Assembly (NCBI GenBank): GCA_013822685.1
Contig: PNKV01000010.1
Location: 1 to 64,000, forward strand
DNA length: 64,000 bases
Direction of reading: 5' to 3'
Source: Leptothrix sp. (in: b-proteobacteria)
Lineage (GTDB): Bacteria > Pseudomonadota > Gammaproteobacteria > Burkholderiales > Burkholderiaceae_C
Under the pieces are notes generated by a model that saw only the letters and a list, made by a program, of their open reading frames with translations, made no database searches and was not told the DNA's origin. The translations under genes were made by a program, and so were the position numbers. Numbering within the stretch: position 1 is the first letter of the stretch; each line of letters starts with the position of its first letter. This document shows positions 16,293 to 25,394 of this stretch, in pieces.

Positions 16293-18025
16293 TCCCGCAA
16301 CTGCGCATCACGCTCGGCCAGCATTCGCAGGCCGGGCGCAAGCCTGTCAATCAGGATTTCCATGGCGCGGCCATCCCGTTGGAGCCGCACCTGAGCAGCA
16401 AGGGCATCGTCGTGGCCTTGGCCGATGGCATCAGCAGCAGCGCGGTCAGCCAAGTGGCCAGCGCCGCGGCCGTGCGCGGTTTTCTGGATGACTACTACTG
16501 CACCTCCGAGGCCTGGTCGGTCTCGCGTGCGGCACAGCGCGTGCTGGAGGCCACCAATTCGTGGTTGCATGCGCAGACGCAAAGAAGCGATGCCCGCTTT
16601 GACAAGGACCGTGGCCACGTCTGCACCTTCAGCGCCTTGATCTTCAAGGGCCGCGAAGCCCACCTGCTGCACGTGGGCGACGCCCGCGTCTTCAGGCTGC
16701 ACGCGCAAGCTCTGGAACAGCTCAGCGATGACCACCGCGTTCGCGTCTCGTCTGTCGAGACTTACCTGGGCCGTGCGCTGGGTGCCGGGCCCACGGTCGA
16801 GATCGACTACCGAAGCTGGTTTACCGAGGTGGGCGAGATTTATGTGCTGGCCACCGATGGTGTTTATGAATACATCGATGCGGCTGCCGTGCATGCCACG
16901 CTGGCCCAGCGCCCCGATGACTTCGATGCCGCGGCTGCATCGCTCACGAACCTGGCCCTGGCGCGCGGCAGCACCGACAACCTGACGGTTCAACTGGTGC
17001 GCATTGACGCGCTGCCCGATGCCCAGGCTTCGCAGTTGCACGCGCAACGCGAGGGGCTGCGCATGCCCCCGCCCTTGCAGCCCCGCATGGGTTTCGAGGG
17101 CTACACCATCGTGCGTGAATTGCATGCCAGCTCGCGCAGCCACGTGCACCTGGCCATTGACCAGCTGAGCGGGCAGCATGTGGTCTTGAAGACCCCGTCG
17201 GTCGACCTGCGCGCCGATCCCTTTTACCTGGACCGCTTCATCCTGGAAGAGTGGATTGCGCGCCGGATCGACAGCGCCCACGTGCTCAAGGCCAGTGCCG
17301 CAGATCGCCCGCGCGAGTACCTGTTCGTGGCCATGGAATACGTTGATGGCCAATCACTGGCGCAGTGGATGATCGACCATCCTGAGCCAGACCTGGACAG
17401 CGTGCGCAGCATCGTCGAGCAAGTGGCCAAGGGCTTGCGGGCGTTTCACCGCAAAGAGATGCTGCACCAGGACCTGCGCCCCGAGAATCTGATGATCGAC
17501 CGCACGGGCACCGTCAAGATCATCGACTTTGCTTCCACGCACGTGGCGGGGTTGACCGAGGGCACGCTGGAAGCCCGCCCGCAGGCCATTGCCGGCTCCT
17601 TGCAGTACACGGCGCCCGAGTACTTTGTGGGCGGCGTGGGCACGCCCCAGTCCGAGTTGTTCTCGTTGGCGGTGATTGCCTACCAGATGCTGACGGGCCA
17701 CCTGCCCTATGGCCTGCAAGTGACCCAACTGCGATCGCCCGGTAACCTGAACCGGCTGCGCTACATCCCCGTGCGCGAACGGCGGCCTGATCTGCCACCT
17801 TGGCTGGATGCCGTGCTGCGAAGGGCTTTGCACCCCCAGGTCAGCAAGCGCCAGGAAGCGCTCTCCGAGTTTGTCCATGATCTGTCGACACCTGGTGCTG
17901 AGTACCAGGTCCACCGTCCGTCGCCGCTGATTGACCGCAACCCAGTCGTGTTCTGGCAAACCTTGACGGTGTTGCTGGCCTTGGCTGTGGTGGTGTTGCT
18001 GGCGCTCAGGCTCGGGCCGCCTTGA
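16289..18025 (+). CDS. Bifunctional PP2C phosphatase / Ser-Thr kinase
   Basis: A membrane-anchored fusion of about 578 aa. The N-terminal PP2C phosphatase (about 1-255) shows NQDFHGA, VVALADGISSS, LLHVGDARVF and LATDGVYEYI. The kinase domain follows, with VVLKTP, HQDLRPEN (His393, Asp395) and DFA (Asp413, DFG variant); the glycine loop is degenerate. A C-terminal segment (about 552-573) anchors it in the membrane. The best start is TTG 16289, overlapping the stop of the channel gene (TTGA), implying coupling; no ATG fits. Such fusions are regularly found beside nitrate/nitrite transport genes in Burkholderiales, so it probably regulates uptake or assimilation by phosphorylation. It ends 20 bp inside the convergent GMC gene. 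Confidence 0.85.
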   Translation: MIPQLRITLGQHSQAGRKPVNQDFHGAAIPLEPHLSSKGIVVALADGISSSAVSQVASAAAVRGFLDDYYCTSEAWSVSRAAQRVLEATNSWLHAQTQRSDARFDKDRGHVCTFSALIFKGREAHLLHVGDARVFRLHAQALEQLSDDHRVRVSSVETYLGRALGAGPTVEIDYRSWFTEVGEIYVLATDGVYEYIDAAAVHATLAQRPDDFDAAAASLTNLALARGSTDNLTVQLVRIDALPDAQASQLHAQREGLRMPPPLQPRMGFEGYTIVRELHASSRSHVHLAIDQLSGQHVVLKTPSVDLRADPFYLDRFILEEWIARRIDSAHVLKASAADRPREYLFVAMEYVDGQSLAQWMIDHPEPDLDSVRSIVEQVAKGLRAFHRKEMLHQDLRPENLMIDRTGTVKIIDFASTHVAGLTEGTLEARPQAIAGSLQYTAPEYFVGGVGTPQSELFSLAVIAYQMLTGHLPYGLQVTQLRSPGNLNRLRYIPVRERRPDLPPWLDAVLRRALHPQVSKRQEALSEFVHDLSTPGAEYQVHRPSPLIDRNPVVFWQTLTVLLALAVVVLLALRLGPP

Positions 18026-19649
18026 TCAGGTCCGAGGCCTTCTCGGCAATCATGACGGTGGGTGCATTGGTGTTGCCGCCGACCAGGGTGGGCATGATGG
18101 ACGCATCGACCACGCGCAGGCCCTGAACGCCCCGCACCCGCAACTGGTCGTCCACCACGGCCATGGGATCTGCCCTGAAGCTGCCCATCTTGCAGGTGCC
18201 GACCGGGTGGTAGATGGTCTCGGCATGCTGGCGGATGTAGTCGGCCAGTTGTTCATCCGTCGACACGGCCTTGCCGGGCGCCAGCTCATCGCCCCGGTCA
18301 TCGTTGAAAGCTGGCGCGGCGAAGATGCGGCGCACCTGCTTGATGCCCAGCACCATCTTGGTCAGGTCGTCAGGGTGCGACAGGTAGTTGGCCTGAATCG
18401 CTGGGTGGCTGGCGGGGTTCGGGTCCTTCAAGGTGATTTGGCCCCGGCTCTTGGGGTGCAGGTCGCAAACGTGCATCGAGAAGCCCTGGCCCATCAGGAA
18501 GCGCAGGTCGCGGCCGTGGTTGCGCATGCGGGCCGGCATGAAGTGCAGTTGCAAGTCAGGGATGGGCTCGGAAGGGCTGCTCTTGAGGAAGCCACACCCC
18601 TCGGCGCCATTGCTGGTGAACATGCCTTGGCCATGCGCCATCAACTGGTAGAAGGCCCACGGGCCGCCCGCGATGTTGTGCGGTGTCAGGCCCCGCGACA
18701 GCGCGCGTTTTCCTTGGTGGATCACCATCACGTCCAGGTGATCCTGCAGGTTCTGGCCCACGCCAGGCAGGTCGACCAGGGTGCTGATGCCCTGCGATTG
18801 CAGGTGCTGGCCAGGGCCGATGCCCGACAGCATCAGCAACTGCGGGCTTTGCAGCGCACCAGCCGACAGGATGACTTCGCGGCGTGCCTTGACCTTGTGC
18901 AGTTTGCCTTTGTGCTGGTATTCGACGCCCACGGCGCGTTGCCCACCATCATGGCTTTCAAGCAGCACGCGGTGCGCCATCGCGGCGGTGATGATGTGCA
19001 GGTTGGGGCGTTGGCGGACGGGATCGAGGTAGCCCTTGGCGGTGCTCCAGCGCAAGCCATTTTTTTGCGTGACCTGGAAGTAGCCGACACCCTCCTGGTT
19101 CACGCCATCATTGAAATCCTCGTTATGGGGAAAGCCGGCTTCCACGCCCGCCTCAATGTAAGTGCGGGTGAGAGGCGAGGGCGCCCCGAAGTCCGACACA
19201 TGCAGCGGGCCACCCACGCCGTGGTAGGTGGAGGGGCCCCGGGACTGGTCTTCTGATCGCTTGAAATAGGGCAGCACGTCGGCGAAGCCCCAGCCCGCAT
19301 TGCCCTGGGCCGCCCAGCCGTCGTAGTCATTGGGGTGGCCGCGGGTGTAGCACATGGCGTTCATCGAACTGCTGCCGCCCAGCATGCGGCCACGCGGCCA
19401 GAACAACTGGCGCCCGGCCAGTTCCGGCTCCACCTCGGTGTTGAACTGCCAGTTCAGCACCTTGCTGTGCATCAGCCACAACATGCCCGCAGGCACGTGG
19501 ATGGTGGGGTTGGAGTCGGGCGGGCCCGCTTCTAACAGGCAAACTGTCACATTGGCGTCTTCGCTGAGGCGGTTGGCCAGCACGCAGCCGGCGGATCCTC
19601 CGCCCACGACGATGTAGTCCACCAATGTTGTCTCCGGCTGTCGCGCCAT
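18006..19649 (-). CDS. GMC-family FAD oxidoreductase (choline/alcohol dehydrogenase-like)
   Basis: A 547-aa flavoprotein. The N-terminal FAD motif VVGGGSAGCVLANRLSE, the GMC signatures RGRMLGGSSSMNAMCYTRG and GALQSPQLLMLSGIGP, and the C-terminal catalytic His in YHPVGTCKMG are all present. The closest classes are choline dehydrogenase (BetA-like) and the alcohol dehydrogenase AlkJ type; the substrate is not determined. There are no betB or betI neighbours, so a glycine-betaine role is less likely. The ATG at 19649 is used; ATG four codons upstream is possible. It is divergent from a TetR regulator with a palindrome between them, indicating local repression. Confidence 0.9.
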   Translation of the reverse strand: MARQPETTLVDYIVVGGGSAGCVLANRLSEDANVTVCLLEAGPPDSNPTIHVPAGMLWLMHSKVLNWQFNTEVEPELAGRQLFWPRGRMLGGSSSMNAMCYTRGHPNDYDGWAAQGNAGWGFADVLPYFKRSEDQSRGPSTYHGVGGPLHVSDFGAPSPLTRTYIEAGVEAGFPHNEDFNDGVNQEGVGYFQVTQKNGLRWSTAKGYLDPVRQRPNLHIITAAMAHRVLLESHDGGQRAVGVEYQHKGKLHKVKARREVILSAGALQSPQLLMLSGIGPGQHLQSQGISTLVDLPGVGQNLQDHLDVMVIHQGKRALSRGLTPHNIAGGPWAFYQLMAHGQGMFTSNGAEGCGFLKSSPSEPIPDLQLHFMPARMRNHGRDLRFLMGQGFSMHVCDLHPKSRGQITLKDPNPASHPAIQANYLSHPDDLTKMVLGIKQVRRIFAAPAFNDDRGDELAPGKAVSTDEQLADYIRQHAETIYHPVGTCKMGSFRADPMAVVDDQLRVRGVQGLRVVDASIMPTLVGGNTNAPTVMIAEKASDLIKAARA

Positions 19650-19665
19650 TTTGCATACCAATGAA

Positions 19666-19692
19666 ATTTAATATACTGTGAGTATGTCAATT
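19666..19692. promoter_or_regulatory. TetR operator and promoter between GMC gene and tetR
   Basis: ATACT-GTG-AGTAT (19673-19685) is a perfect inverted repeat, extended by partly matching flanks (19666-19692). The -10-like TATACT (19672-19677) lies inside it, and TTGCAT at 19651 could serve as -35. Transcription from it would start close to the ATG at 19684, which would make the tetR message leaderless. The operator is seen; the promoter assignment is inferred. Confidence 0.6.
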
Positions 19693-20292
19693 CCAAAGAA
19701 TGCTGTCAAACGGCTGCGGGATCTCCATGCCGAAGCGACGCGCACGGCGCTGCTGGCGGCGGCGCGGCGGCGCTTTTCGCAGACGGGTTTCGCGGCCACC
19801 AGCCTGGACGATGTGGCGGGCGATGCGGGCACCACCAAGGGGGCGGTTTATCACCACTTCAAAGACAAGAAGGCTTTGTTCCGCGCGGTCTATGAAGAGG
19901 TCTCGCAAGAGTTGATCGCCACCATTGCGGCCACTCCGGACTTGTCTGATTCGCCGGGTGAAGCGGCCTTGCATGCTTTCCTGGTGCACGCAGGTGAACC
20001 GGCCTGTCTGCGCGTCTTGTTCACGGATGGGCCGATGGTGCTGGGCGCGGCCGAATGCCGCGCCATCGACACACGCTATTCACTGGGATTGTTGAACCGC
20101 CTGATCGAGAGCCAGGTGGCGCCTGACTTACTGGCCAGCACGGGCATCGACGCCTTGTCCAAGATGCTGCTGGCGGTGTTTGTGGAGTCGGCCCAGATCA
20201 TCGCCTCGGCGCCGGAGCCTGAGGTGACGATGGCTGGCATCAAGCAGGTGTTGAACCGCATGATTGTGGCGCTGTCAAAGCCTGCCGTTTGA
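19684..20292 (+). CDS. TetR/AcrR-family regulator
   Basis: A 202-aa repressor. The N-terminal HTH reads RTALLAAARRRFSQTGF...TSLDDVAGDAGTTKGAVYHHFKDKKALF, the classic TetR signature. The C-terminal helical ligand domain does not reveal its inducer. ATG 19684 is preferred over GTG 19678, because the probable -10 element ends at 19677. It is divergent from the GMC oxidoreductase and shares its 35-bp upstream region with it, so it most likely represses both. It ends 5 bp from a convergent second TetR gene. Confidence 0.88.
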   Translation: MSIPKNAVKRLRDLHAEATRTALLAAARRRFSQTGFAATSLDDVAGDAGTTKGAVYHHFKDKKALFRAVYEEVSQELIATIAATPDLSDSPGEAALHAFLVHAGEPACLRVLFTDGPMVLGAAECRAIDTRYSLGLLNRLIESQVAPDLLASTGIDALSKMLLAVFVESAQIIASAPEPEVTMAGIKQVLNRMIVALSKPAV

Positions 20293-20296
20293 GGGC

Positions 20297-20866
20297 TCAG
20301 CTGGCCGCGAGCAGCTGTTTGAACGCCGCCTTTTGCTGGGCAAGCGAGGCCACGGGGCCATTGGCCCGCACCTGGTCCAGCAGCATGCCATCCACCAACA
20401 CGACCAGGATCGGGGCCACCATCCGCGGCTTTGGCACGCCTGCAAGCTTCAAGGCTGCTTCAGTGGCCTCCAGAAAATACTCGCGCTGTTGCGTGATGAT
20501 CTCGGCCAGATCGGGCTCTCGGGAAGCGATCAAAAAAAGCTCGAAGCGGGCCACGAGGCGTGAGCGCTTGGCCGCCGACAACCAGTCCGCCACCCGCGCA
20601 ACCAGCAGATCGGCCAGGCTGTCTGGCGACAAGGTCGACTTGGCCATGCGCTGCGCATCGACTTGCAGGTCGGCCATGTCCAGCGCCGCGTGCCGCTTCA
20701 AGGTCAGGGTCAACAGCTCAAGCCGGGTGCGGCAGTAAAACGAGGTGGAGCCCACGGGCAGGTCGGCCTGCGTGTCCACCGCGCGGTGGGTCAGGCCGCG
20801 CGCGCCCACCGTGCCGAGCAGTTCAATGGCGGCATCGGCAATCAAAGTTTTTCTGTCTTTTTCCAT
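20297..20866 (-). CDS. TetR-family regulator, divergent from DAPG-hydrolase-like gene
   Basis: A 189-aa regulator. It has a weaker but recognisable N-terminal HTH (TLIADAAIELLGTVGARGLTHRAVDTQADLPVGSTSFYCRTRLELL). The YF at the end of the recognition helix is replaced by FYCRTR, a subgroup feature. The C-terminal domain is helical. It is divergent from the gene at 20972, with two near-identical palindromes between them (20912-20953). The probable targets are itself and that gene. Confidence 0.82.
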   Translation of the reverse strand: MEKDRKTLIADAAIELLGTVGARGLTHRAVDTQADLPVGSTSFYCRTRLELLTLTLKRHAALDMADLQVDAQRMAKSTLSPDSLADLLVARVADWLSAAKRSRLVARFELFLIASREPDLAEIITQQREYFLEATEAALKLAGVPKPRMVAPILVVLVDGMLLDQVRANGPVASLAQQKAAFKQLLAAS

Positions 20867-20911
20867 CGGGCGACGACAAGGGAATCAGGGTTTACGGCAT
20901 GGCGGCATCAT

Positions 20912-20953
20912 CTCTACATCAGTAGAGTTTTGGTATTCTCTACACATGTAGAT
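20912..20953. promoter_or_regulatory. Two tandem TetR operators
   Basis: CTCTACATCAGTAGAG (20912-20927) is a perfect 6-4-6 inverted repeat. CTCTACACATGTAGAT (20938-20953) is a second copy of the same pattern with one mismatch. Their centres are 26 bp apart. Both lie in the 105-bp gap between the divergent TetR gene and the hydrolase-like gene, so they are the natural binding sites of that TetR. Confidence 0.8.
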
Positions 20954-20971
20954 AACCATTGGAGGTCGATC

Positions 20972-22171
20972 GTGTCACAACCCCTGCGCTCTTTCATCTT
21001 AGCGGGCGTCATCAGCCTGATTCAACCGGCCTACTTTGGGCAGGACCTGCCTGGTGCAGCGCAGGCCCAGGTGCTCAGCGCCTCGGCGCAATTCGTGGTG
21101 CCCGCCACGCGGCCTGAAGCCTTCAGCTGGTACTGGGACAACGTGGACCAGGGCTTGTTCACTGGCGCCAACTGGGACAACAGCGCTTTCCGCTGGATCC
21201 AGCCACCTGCCAGCCCGCAGCATTTGGGTTACTCCGAGGGCGCGCGCTACCAGGCCACCAGCACCTTTGGTGGTGCCCGGCACACGGTCGATGTCACCTA
21301 CCTGGATCCCGTGACCATGCATGGCCGCGTGGCTTCCGACAACTTCCTGGGCAGCAAGCCTTACAGCTTCGTGGCGCAGAGCGTGTCGATCGATGGCAAG
21401 CCGCCTTTCACGGTGCTGGTGCAGTACACGCCCACGGGCAGCACCTTCAGCGACACGCAGTTCCGCATCCAGGCCACGCTGGCGTCTGACCCGCGCCTGG
21501 CGCAGGCCTATGTGGACCACTTGCGCAAGACCTTGTGCGGGCTCAAGCCCACCTTGACCGAGGCGCTCAACCAGCGCTACTTCAACGCCGTGCTCAAGAC
21601 GCGAGGCCACTATGCCTTTGGCCCGGTGGACAAGAACTGGAACGTGACGCTGACCATCGTGCAAGAGATCAAAGGCATCACGCCCGAGATGCTGGCCTGG
21701 TGGTGGGACCACATTGGATCGACCGAGCGCTACCGCCTTTGGCAGCCCATCGACCACGTGTCTTTTGAGTGGACGGTGCCGCCCAACAGCCCCGATCTGC
21801 AGTACGACATTGGCGCGGTGCAAAAGGCCAAGGAATACATCGGCAAGACGGCCTTGACGCTGAACATCACCGGCGCAGACCCACACGCGCTGCCGCCCCC
21901 AGTGCCCTTGACTGATCCCGGCTTCTTCTATGCCAAGACCGACTTGACCTTGCTGGCGGGCATCTTGCCCAGCAATTCGCTGACGCACCAATGGCGCCCC
22001 AACGCCACCGGCGATGGCGTGGTCTTGACCAGCACGTTTGTGAACACCGTGCTGGCACGGGTGCTCAATGGCAGCTTCTTTGATGACCTGGGCTCGCACG
22101 CACTGCGCGAGTTCCAGATGCTGCCTTACTTCCTGCCGCGCCTGTACAAGCGCGAATACCTGAATCAGTGA
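20972..22171 (+). CDS. DAPG-hydrolase (PhlG)-like protein with duplicated domain
   Basis: A 399-aa protein starting at GTG behind GGAGGTCGATC. A hydrophobic N-terminus (SFILAGVISLIQPAYF) may be a signal sequence. The second half holds the DAPG-hydrolase signature QEIKGITPEMLAWWWDHI followed by YRLWQPIDHVSFEW. The first half repeats the pattern (PEAFSWYWDNV, FRWIQPPASPQHLGY), so the fold appears twice. PhlG cleaves the C-C bond of 2,4-diacetylphloroglucinol; distant relatives may act on other acyl-phenols or be regulatory. TetR control from the divergent gene fits a detoxification enzyme induced by its substrate. Substrate and activity are unproven. Confidence 0.7.
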   Translation: MSQPLRSFILAGVISLIQPAYFGQDLPGAAQAQVLSASAQFVVPATRPEAFSWYWDNVDQGLFTGANWDNSAFRWIQPPASPQHLGYSEGARYQATSTFGGARHTVDVTYLDPVTMHGRVASDNFLGSKPYSFVAQSVSIDGKPPFTVLVQYTPTGSTFSDTQFRIQATLASDPRLAQAYVDHLRKTLCGLKPTLTEALNQRYFNAVLKTRGHYAFGPVDKNWNVTLTIVQEIKGITPEMLAWWWDHIGSTERYRLWQPIDHVSFEWTVPPNSPDLQYDIGAVQKAKEYIGKTALTLNITGADPHALPPPVPLTDPGFFYAKTDLTLLAGILPSNSLTHQWRPNATGDGVVLTSTFVNTVLARVLNGSFFDDLGSHALREFQMLPYFLPRLYKREYLNQ

Positions 22172-22656
22172 CGGCGCTGGTAGGTGACGTAGGCAAACGC
22201 CAGGGGCTGGGGTTCAGTCACCAAGCGAGCCTCGCGCGCGGTTTCTTCAAAGTCCGCGCGCGACCACTCGGGGAAGAAGGTGTCGGCGTCCAGCACGTCC
22301 TGGTCCACTTCGGTCAGCACCAGTTCGTTGGCGTGGGGTAAGGCTTGTGCGTAGATCTGGCCCCCGCCCATCACGAAGGCCTGCGGCGTGTCGGCCACCA
22401 GGGCCAGGGCTTCGTCCAGTGAGCGCGCGACTTCCACGCCGGGCACCGACCAATCCGCGTTGCGGGTGATGACGATGTTGCGGCGGCCTGGCAGCGGCCT
22501 GCCGATCGAGTCGTAAGTCTTGCGGCCCATGATGAGCGGCGAGCCCATGGTGAGCTGCTTGAAGCGTGGCAAATCGCCAGGCAGGTGCCACAGCAAGGCG
22601 TTGTCCCGGCCAATGGCGCCATTGCGGGCCACGGCGGCGATCATTGACAGCTTCAT
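22165..22656 (-). CDS. folA: Dihydrofolate reductase
   Basis: A 163-aa enzyme reducing dihydrofolate to tetrahydrofolate with NADPH. Visible are [55 protein letters not shown] and the conserved [10 protein letters not shown]. Length is standard. Its ATG overlaps the stop of thyA (ATGA), so the two folate-cycle genes are coupled: ThyA makes dihydrofolate, FolA recycles it. The 3' end overlaps the convergent DAPG-hydrolase-like gene by 7 bp. Confidence 0.97.
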   Translation of the reverse strand: MKLSMIAAVARNGAIGRDNALLWHLPGDLPRFKQLTMGSPLIMGRKTYDSIGRPLPGRRNIVITRNADWSVPGVEVARSLDEALALVADTPQAFVMGGGQIYAQALPHANELVLTEVDQDVLDADTFFPEWSRADFEETAREARLVTEPQPLAFAYVTYQRRH

Positions 22657-23504
22657 ACCGCCACGGCGCCCTTGATGGCGGGGTGGTGTTGGTACTCAAG
22701 CACTTCGAAGTCTTCGTACTGGTAGTCGAAGATCGAATCAGGCTTGCGCTTGATGTTCAGCAAGGGGTAAGGATGCGGCAGGCGGCTCAGTTGCAGCTCG
22801 ACTTGCTCAGTGTGGTTGCTGTAGATGTGGCAATCGCCACCCGTCCAGACAAAGTCGCCCACATCCAGGTCGCATTGCTGGGCCAGCATGTGGGTGAGCA
22901 GCGCATAACTGGCGATGTTGAAGGGCACGCCCAAAAAGATGTCGGCACTGCGCTGGTAGAGCTGGCAGCTGAGCTTGCCCTTGCCACCGGCCTGCGTGGG
23001 CGGCGCCACGTAGAACTGGAAAAAGGCGTGGCAGGGGGGCAGCGCCATCTGCTCGATCAGGCCCACGTTCCAGGCGCTGACGATGATGCGGCGCGAATCG
23101 GGGCTGGTCTTGAGCTGCTTGACCACTTCGCTGATCTGGTCAACATGGCCGCCATCGGGCTTGGGCCAATTGCGCCATTGCACGCCATAAACGGGCCCCA
23201 GCGAGCCGTCTTCGCGCGCCCACTCGTCCCAGATGGTGACGCCGTGGTCCTTGAGGTACTTGACGTTGTCGTCGCCACGCAGAAACCACAGCAGCTCCAC
23301 GATGATCGATTTGAGGTGCACCTTCTTGGTGGTGACCAGCGGGAAGCCTTCGCTCAGGTCAAAGCGCATCTGGTGGCCGAACACGCTGCGCGTGCCGGTG
23401 CCCGTGCGGTCGGTCTTGGCCACACCTTGCGTGAAGACGTGCCGCATGAAGTCTTCATACTGGCTGCGGATGGGGCGGCTGTGTTGAGGGTGCGTGGTGC
23501 TCAT
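22653..23504 (-). CDS. thyA: Thymidylate synthase
   Basis: A 283-aa enzyme methylating dUMP to dTMP with methylenetetrahydrofolate. The catalytic Cys is in [12 protein letters not shown]. The nucleotide/folate-binding segments [39 protein letters not shown] and GDCHIYSNH are intact. It contains a small insertion ([10 protein letters not shown]) between strands, common in proteobacterial ThyA. First gene of the thyA-folA pair. Confidence 0.98.
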   Translation of the reverse strand: MSTTHPQHSRPIRSQYEDFMRHVFTQGVAKTDRTGTGTRSVFGHQMRFDLSEGFPLVTTKKVHLKSIIVELLWFLRGDDNVKYLKDHGVTIWDEWAREDGSLGPVYGVQWRNWPKPDGGHVDQISEVVKQLKTSPDSRRIIVSAWNVGLIEQMALPPCHAFFQFYVAPPTQAGGKGKLSCQLYQRSADIFLGVPFNIASYALLTHMLAQQCDLDVGDFVWTGGDCHIYSNHTEQVELQLSRLPHPYPLLNIKRKPDSIFDYQYEDFEVLEYQHHPAIKGAVAV

Positions 23505-23519
23505 GGCGGCGATTTTATT

Positions 23520-25316
23520 TCAGGCGGCCTGGTCGTCGAACTGCGCGGAGGCCAGGCGGGCATAGAGTTCACAGCGTGCCATCAACTGGGCGTGCGTGCC
23601 CACGTCGATCAAATGGCCCTTGTCCATGACGGCGATGCGGTCCGCGTTGATCACCGTGCTCAAACGGTGGGCGATGACCAGGGTGGTGCGGTGCTGCATG
23701 GCCGCTTCCAGAGCGGCCTGCACGGCGCGCTCACTCTCGGTGTCCAGCGCGCTGGTGGCTTCGTCCAGCAAAAGCAGCGGCGCGTCTTTCAATATGGCGC
23801 GGGCAATGCTGATGCGCTGGCGTTGGCCACCCGACAGGCGCACCCCGCGCTCGCCCAAAAAGGTTTGATACCCCTCGGGCAGCAGGCTGATGAAATCATG
23901 GGCGTGGGCGGCCTTGGCGGCGGCGATCACCTCATCGTCGGTGGCCTCGGGGCGGCCATAGCGGATGTTTTCAATGGCGCTTGACGAGAACACGGTGCTG
24001 TCTTGCGGGACGATGCCGATGCGCTCGCGCAAGCTGTCCAGGCTCAGGTCTTGGATGGCGACGCCGTCTAGCTCGATGCGGCCTGATTGCGCATCGTAAA
24101 AACGCAGCAGCAACTGGAAGACGGTGGTCTTGCCTGCGCCGCTGGGGCCGACCAAAGCCACGGTCTCGCCGGGGTTGACGATCAAGCTCACGTCGCGCAG
24201 CGCGGGCTGGTTCGGCCGCGATGGGTAGTTGAAGCCAATGTGCTCCAGCTTGACGCTGGCACCGCCTTGGCGGGCGGGCAGGGCGCGGGCGATGGCGGGC
24301 GCCTGGATGACCGAGCGGGTGGACAGCAACTCCATCAGCCGCTCGGTGGCCCCGGCGGCGCGCAGCACCTCGCCATACACCTCGGACAAGGCCGCCACCG
24401 AGCTGATCAGCAGGATGACGTAGACCACCGTTTGGCTCATGTGGCCGGCGGTGATGCGGCCTTCGATGACCGCCTGGGTGCCCTGGTACAGGCCGAACAA
24501 CAAGGCCCCCGCGGTGGCGCTGATGATGAAGGCCACCAGCACGGCGCGGGCGCGGATGCGGCGCACGCCCGTGCTGAACGCCTCTTCGGCCGATTGGCCA
24601 AAACGCGCGGCCTCGCGGCCCTCGGCGGTGTGGCTTTGCACCACGGGGATGGCGTTGAGCACTTCGGCGGCAATGGCGCTGGAGTCGGCCAGGCGGTCCT
24701 GGCTGCTGCGCGAGAGCTTGCGCACACGGCGCCCATAAACGATGGCCGGCAGCACCACCAGCACCAGGATGCCCAACACCTGTGCCATCACATAGGGGTT
24801 GGTGATGACGAGCATGGTCAGCGCGCCCAGGCCCATGATCACATTGCGCAGCCCGATCGACAGGCTGGAGCCCACCACGGTCTGGATCAGCGTGGTGTCG
24901 CCGGTCAGGCGTGACAGCACTTCGCCGGTCTGTGTGCGTTCAAAAAACTCGGGGCTTTGGCGCAGCACATGGCTGTACACCGCGCGCTTGAGGTCGGTGG
25001 TGATGCGCTCGCCCAGCCAGGTCACCGAGTAATAGCGCATGGCTGAAAACACGCCCAGGGCCAGCCCCACGCCAAACAAGGCCAGGAAGTGACCACGCAG
25101 CGCCATCACGCGCTGGTCAGGGTCGCCGGGCATGAAGCCGTCGTCGATCAAGGTGCGCAAGGCGATGGGCAACACCAGCGTGGTGACGGCGGCCAGCGTC
25201 AGGAACAACACCGCCATGATGATGCGGCCTCGGTGCGGACGCAGGAACGGCGCCAGCCCTTTCAAGGACTGTGGCGATGCCTTGGGTGCGGCCTGAGGTG
25301 AAGCTGAATCGGGCAT
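23520..25316 (-). CDS. MsbA-related ABC exporter (fused permease/ATPase)
   Basis: A 598-aa half-transporter that works as a homodimer. The transmembrane domain (about 25-310) precedes the ATPase domain with GPSGAGKTT, LSGGQRQRISIARAIL and LLLLDEATSALD, all intact. It resembles the MsbA-related group rather than lipid-A MsbA itself. The start ATG 25316 has no clear ribosome-binding site; an ATG three codons upstream is possible. It is divergent from a MarR regulator whose promoter/operator lies in the 78-bp gap, so it may be a MarR-controlled drug or lipid exporter. The substrate is unknown. Confidence 0.9.
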   Translation of the reverse strand: MPDSASPQAAPKASPQSLKGLAPFLRPHRGRIIMAVLFLTLAAVTTLVLPIALRTLIDDGFMPGDPDQRVMALRGHFLALFGVGLALGVFSAMRYYSVTWLGERITTDLKRAVYSHVLRQSPEFFERTQTGEVLSRLTGDTTLIQTVVGSSLSIGLRNVIMGLGALTMLVITNPYVMAQVLGILVLVVLPAIVYGRRVRKLSRSSQDRLADSSAIAAEVLNAIPVVQSHTAEGREAARFGQSAEEAFSTGVRRIRARAVLVAFIISATAGALLFGLYQGTQAVIEGRITAGHMSQTVVYVILLISSVAALSEVYGEVLRAAGATERLMELLSTRSVIQAPAIARALPARQGGASVKLEHIGFNYPSRPNQPALRDVSLIVNPGETVALVGPSGAGKTTVFQLLLRFYDAQSGRIELDGVAIQDLSLDSLRERIGIVPQDSTVFSSSAIENIRYGRPEATDDEVIAAAKAAHAHDFISLLPEGYQTFLGERGVRLSGGQRQRISIARAILKDAPLLLLDEATSALDTESERAVQAALEAAMQHRTTLVIAHRLSTVINADRIAVMDKGHLIDVGTHAQLMARCELYARLASAQFDDQAA

Positions 25317-25359
25317 GGAATGCAAAACGTGAACCGGGGTGAGGTGCGATTATGGTGCC

Positions 25360-25388
25360 TTGACAATATTTGTTTAGGCAATTAAATT
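25360..25388 (+). promoter_or_regulatory. marR promoter with operator in the spacer
   Basis: TTGACA (25360-25365) and TAAATT (25383-25388) are separated by 17 bp. The spacer contains TTGTTTAGGCAA (25370-25381), a 12-bp TTGxxTAxxCAA dyad of the kind bound by MarR proteins. Transcription would begin near the ATG at 25395. Binding there would block the marR promoter and, given the short gap, also the divergent ABC exporter gene. Confidence 0.75.
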
Positions 25389-25394
25389 CTTTCC

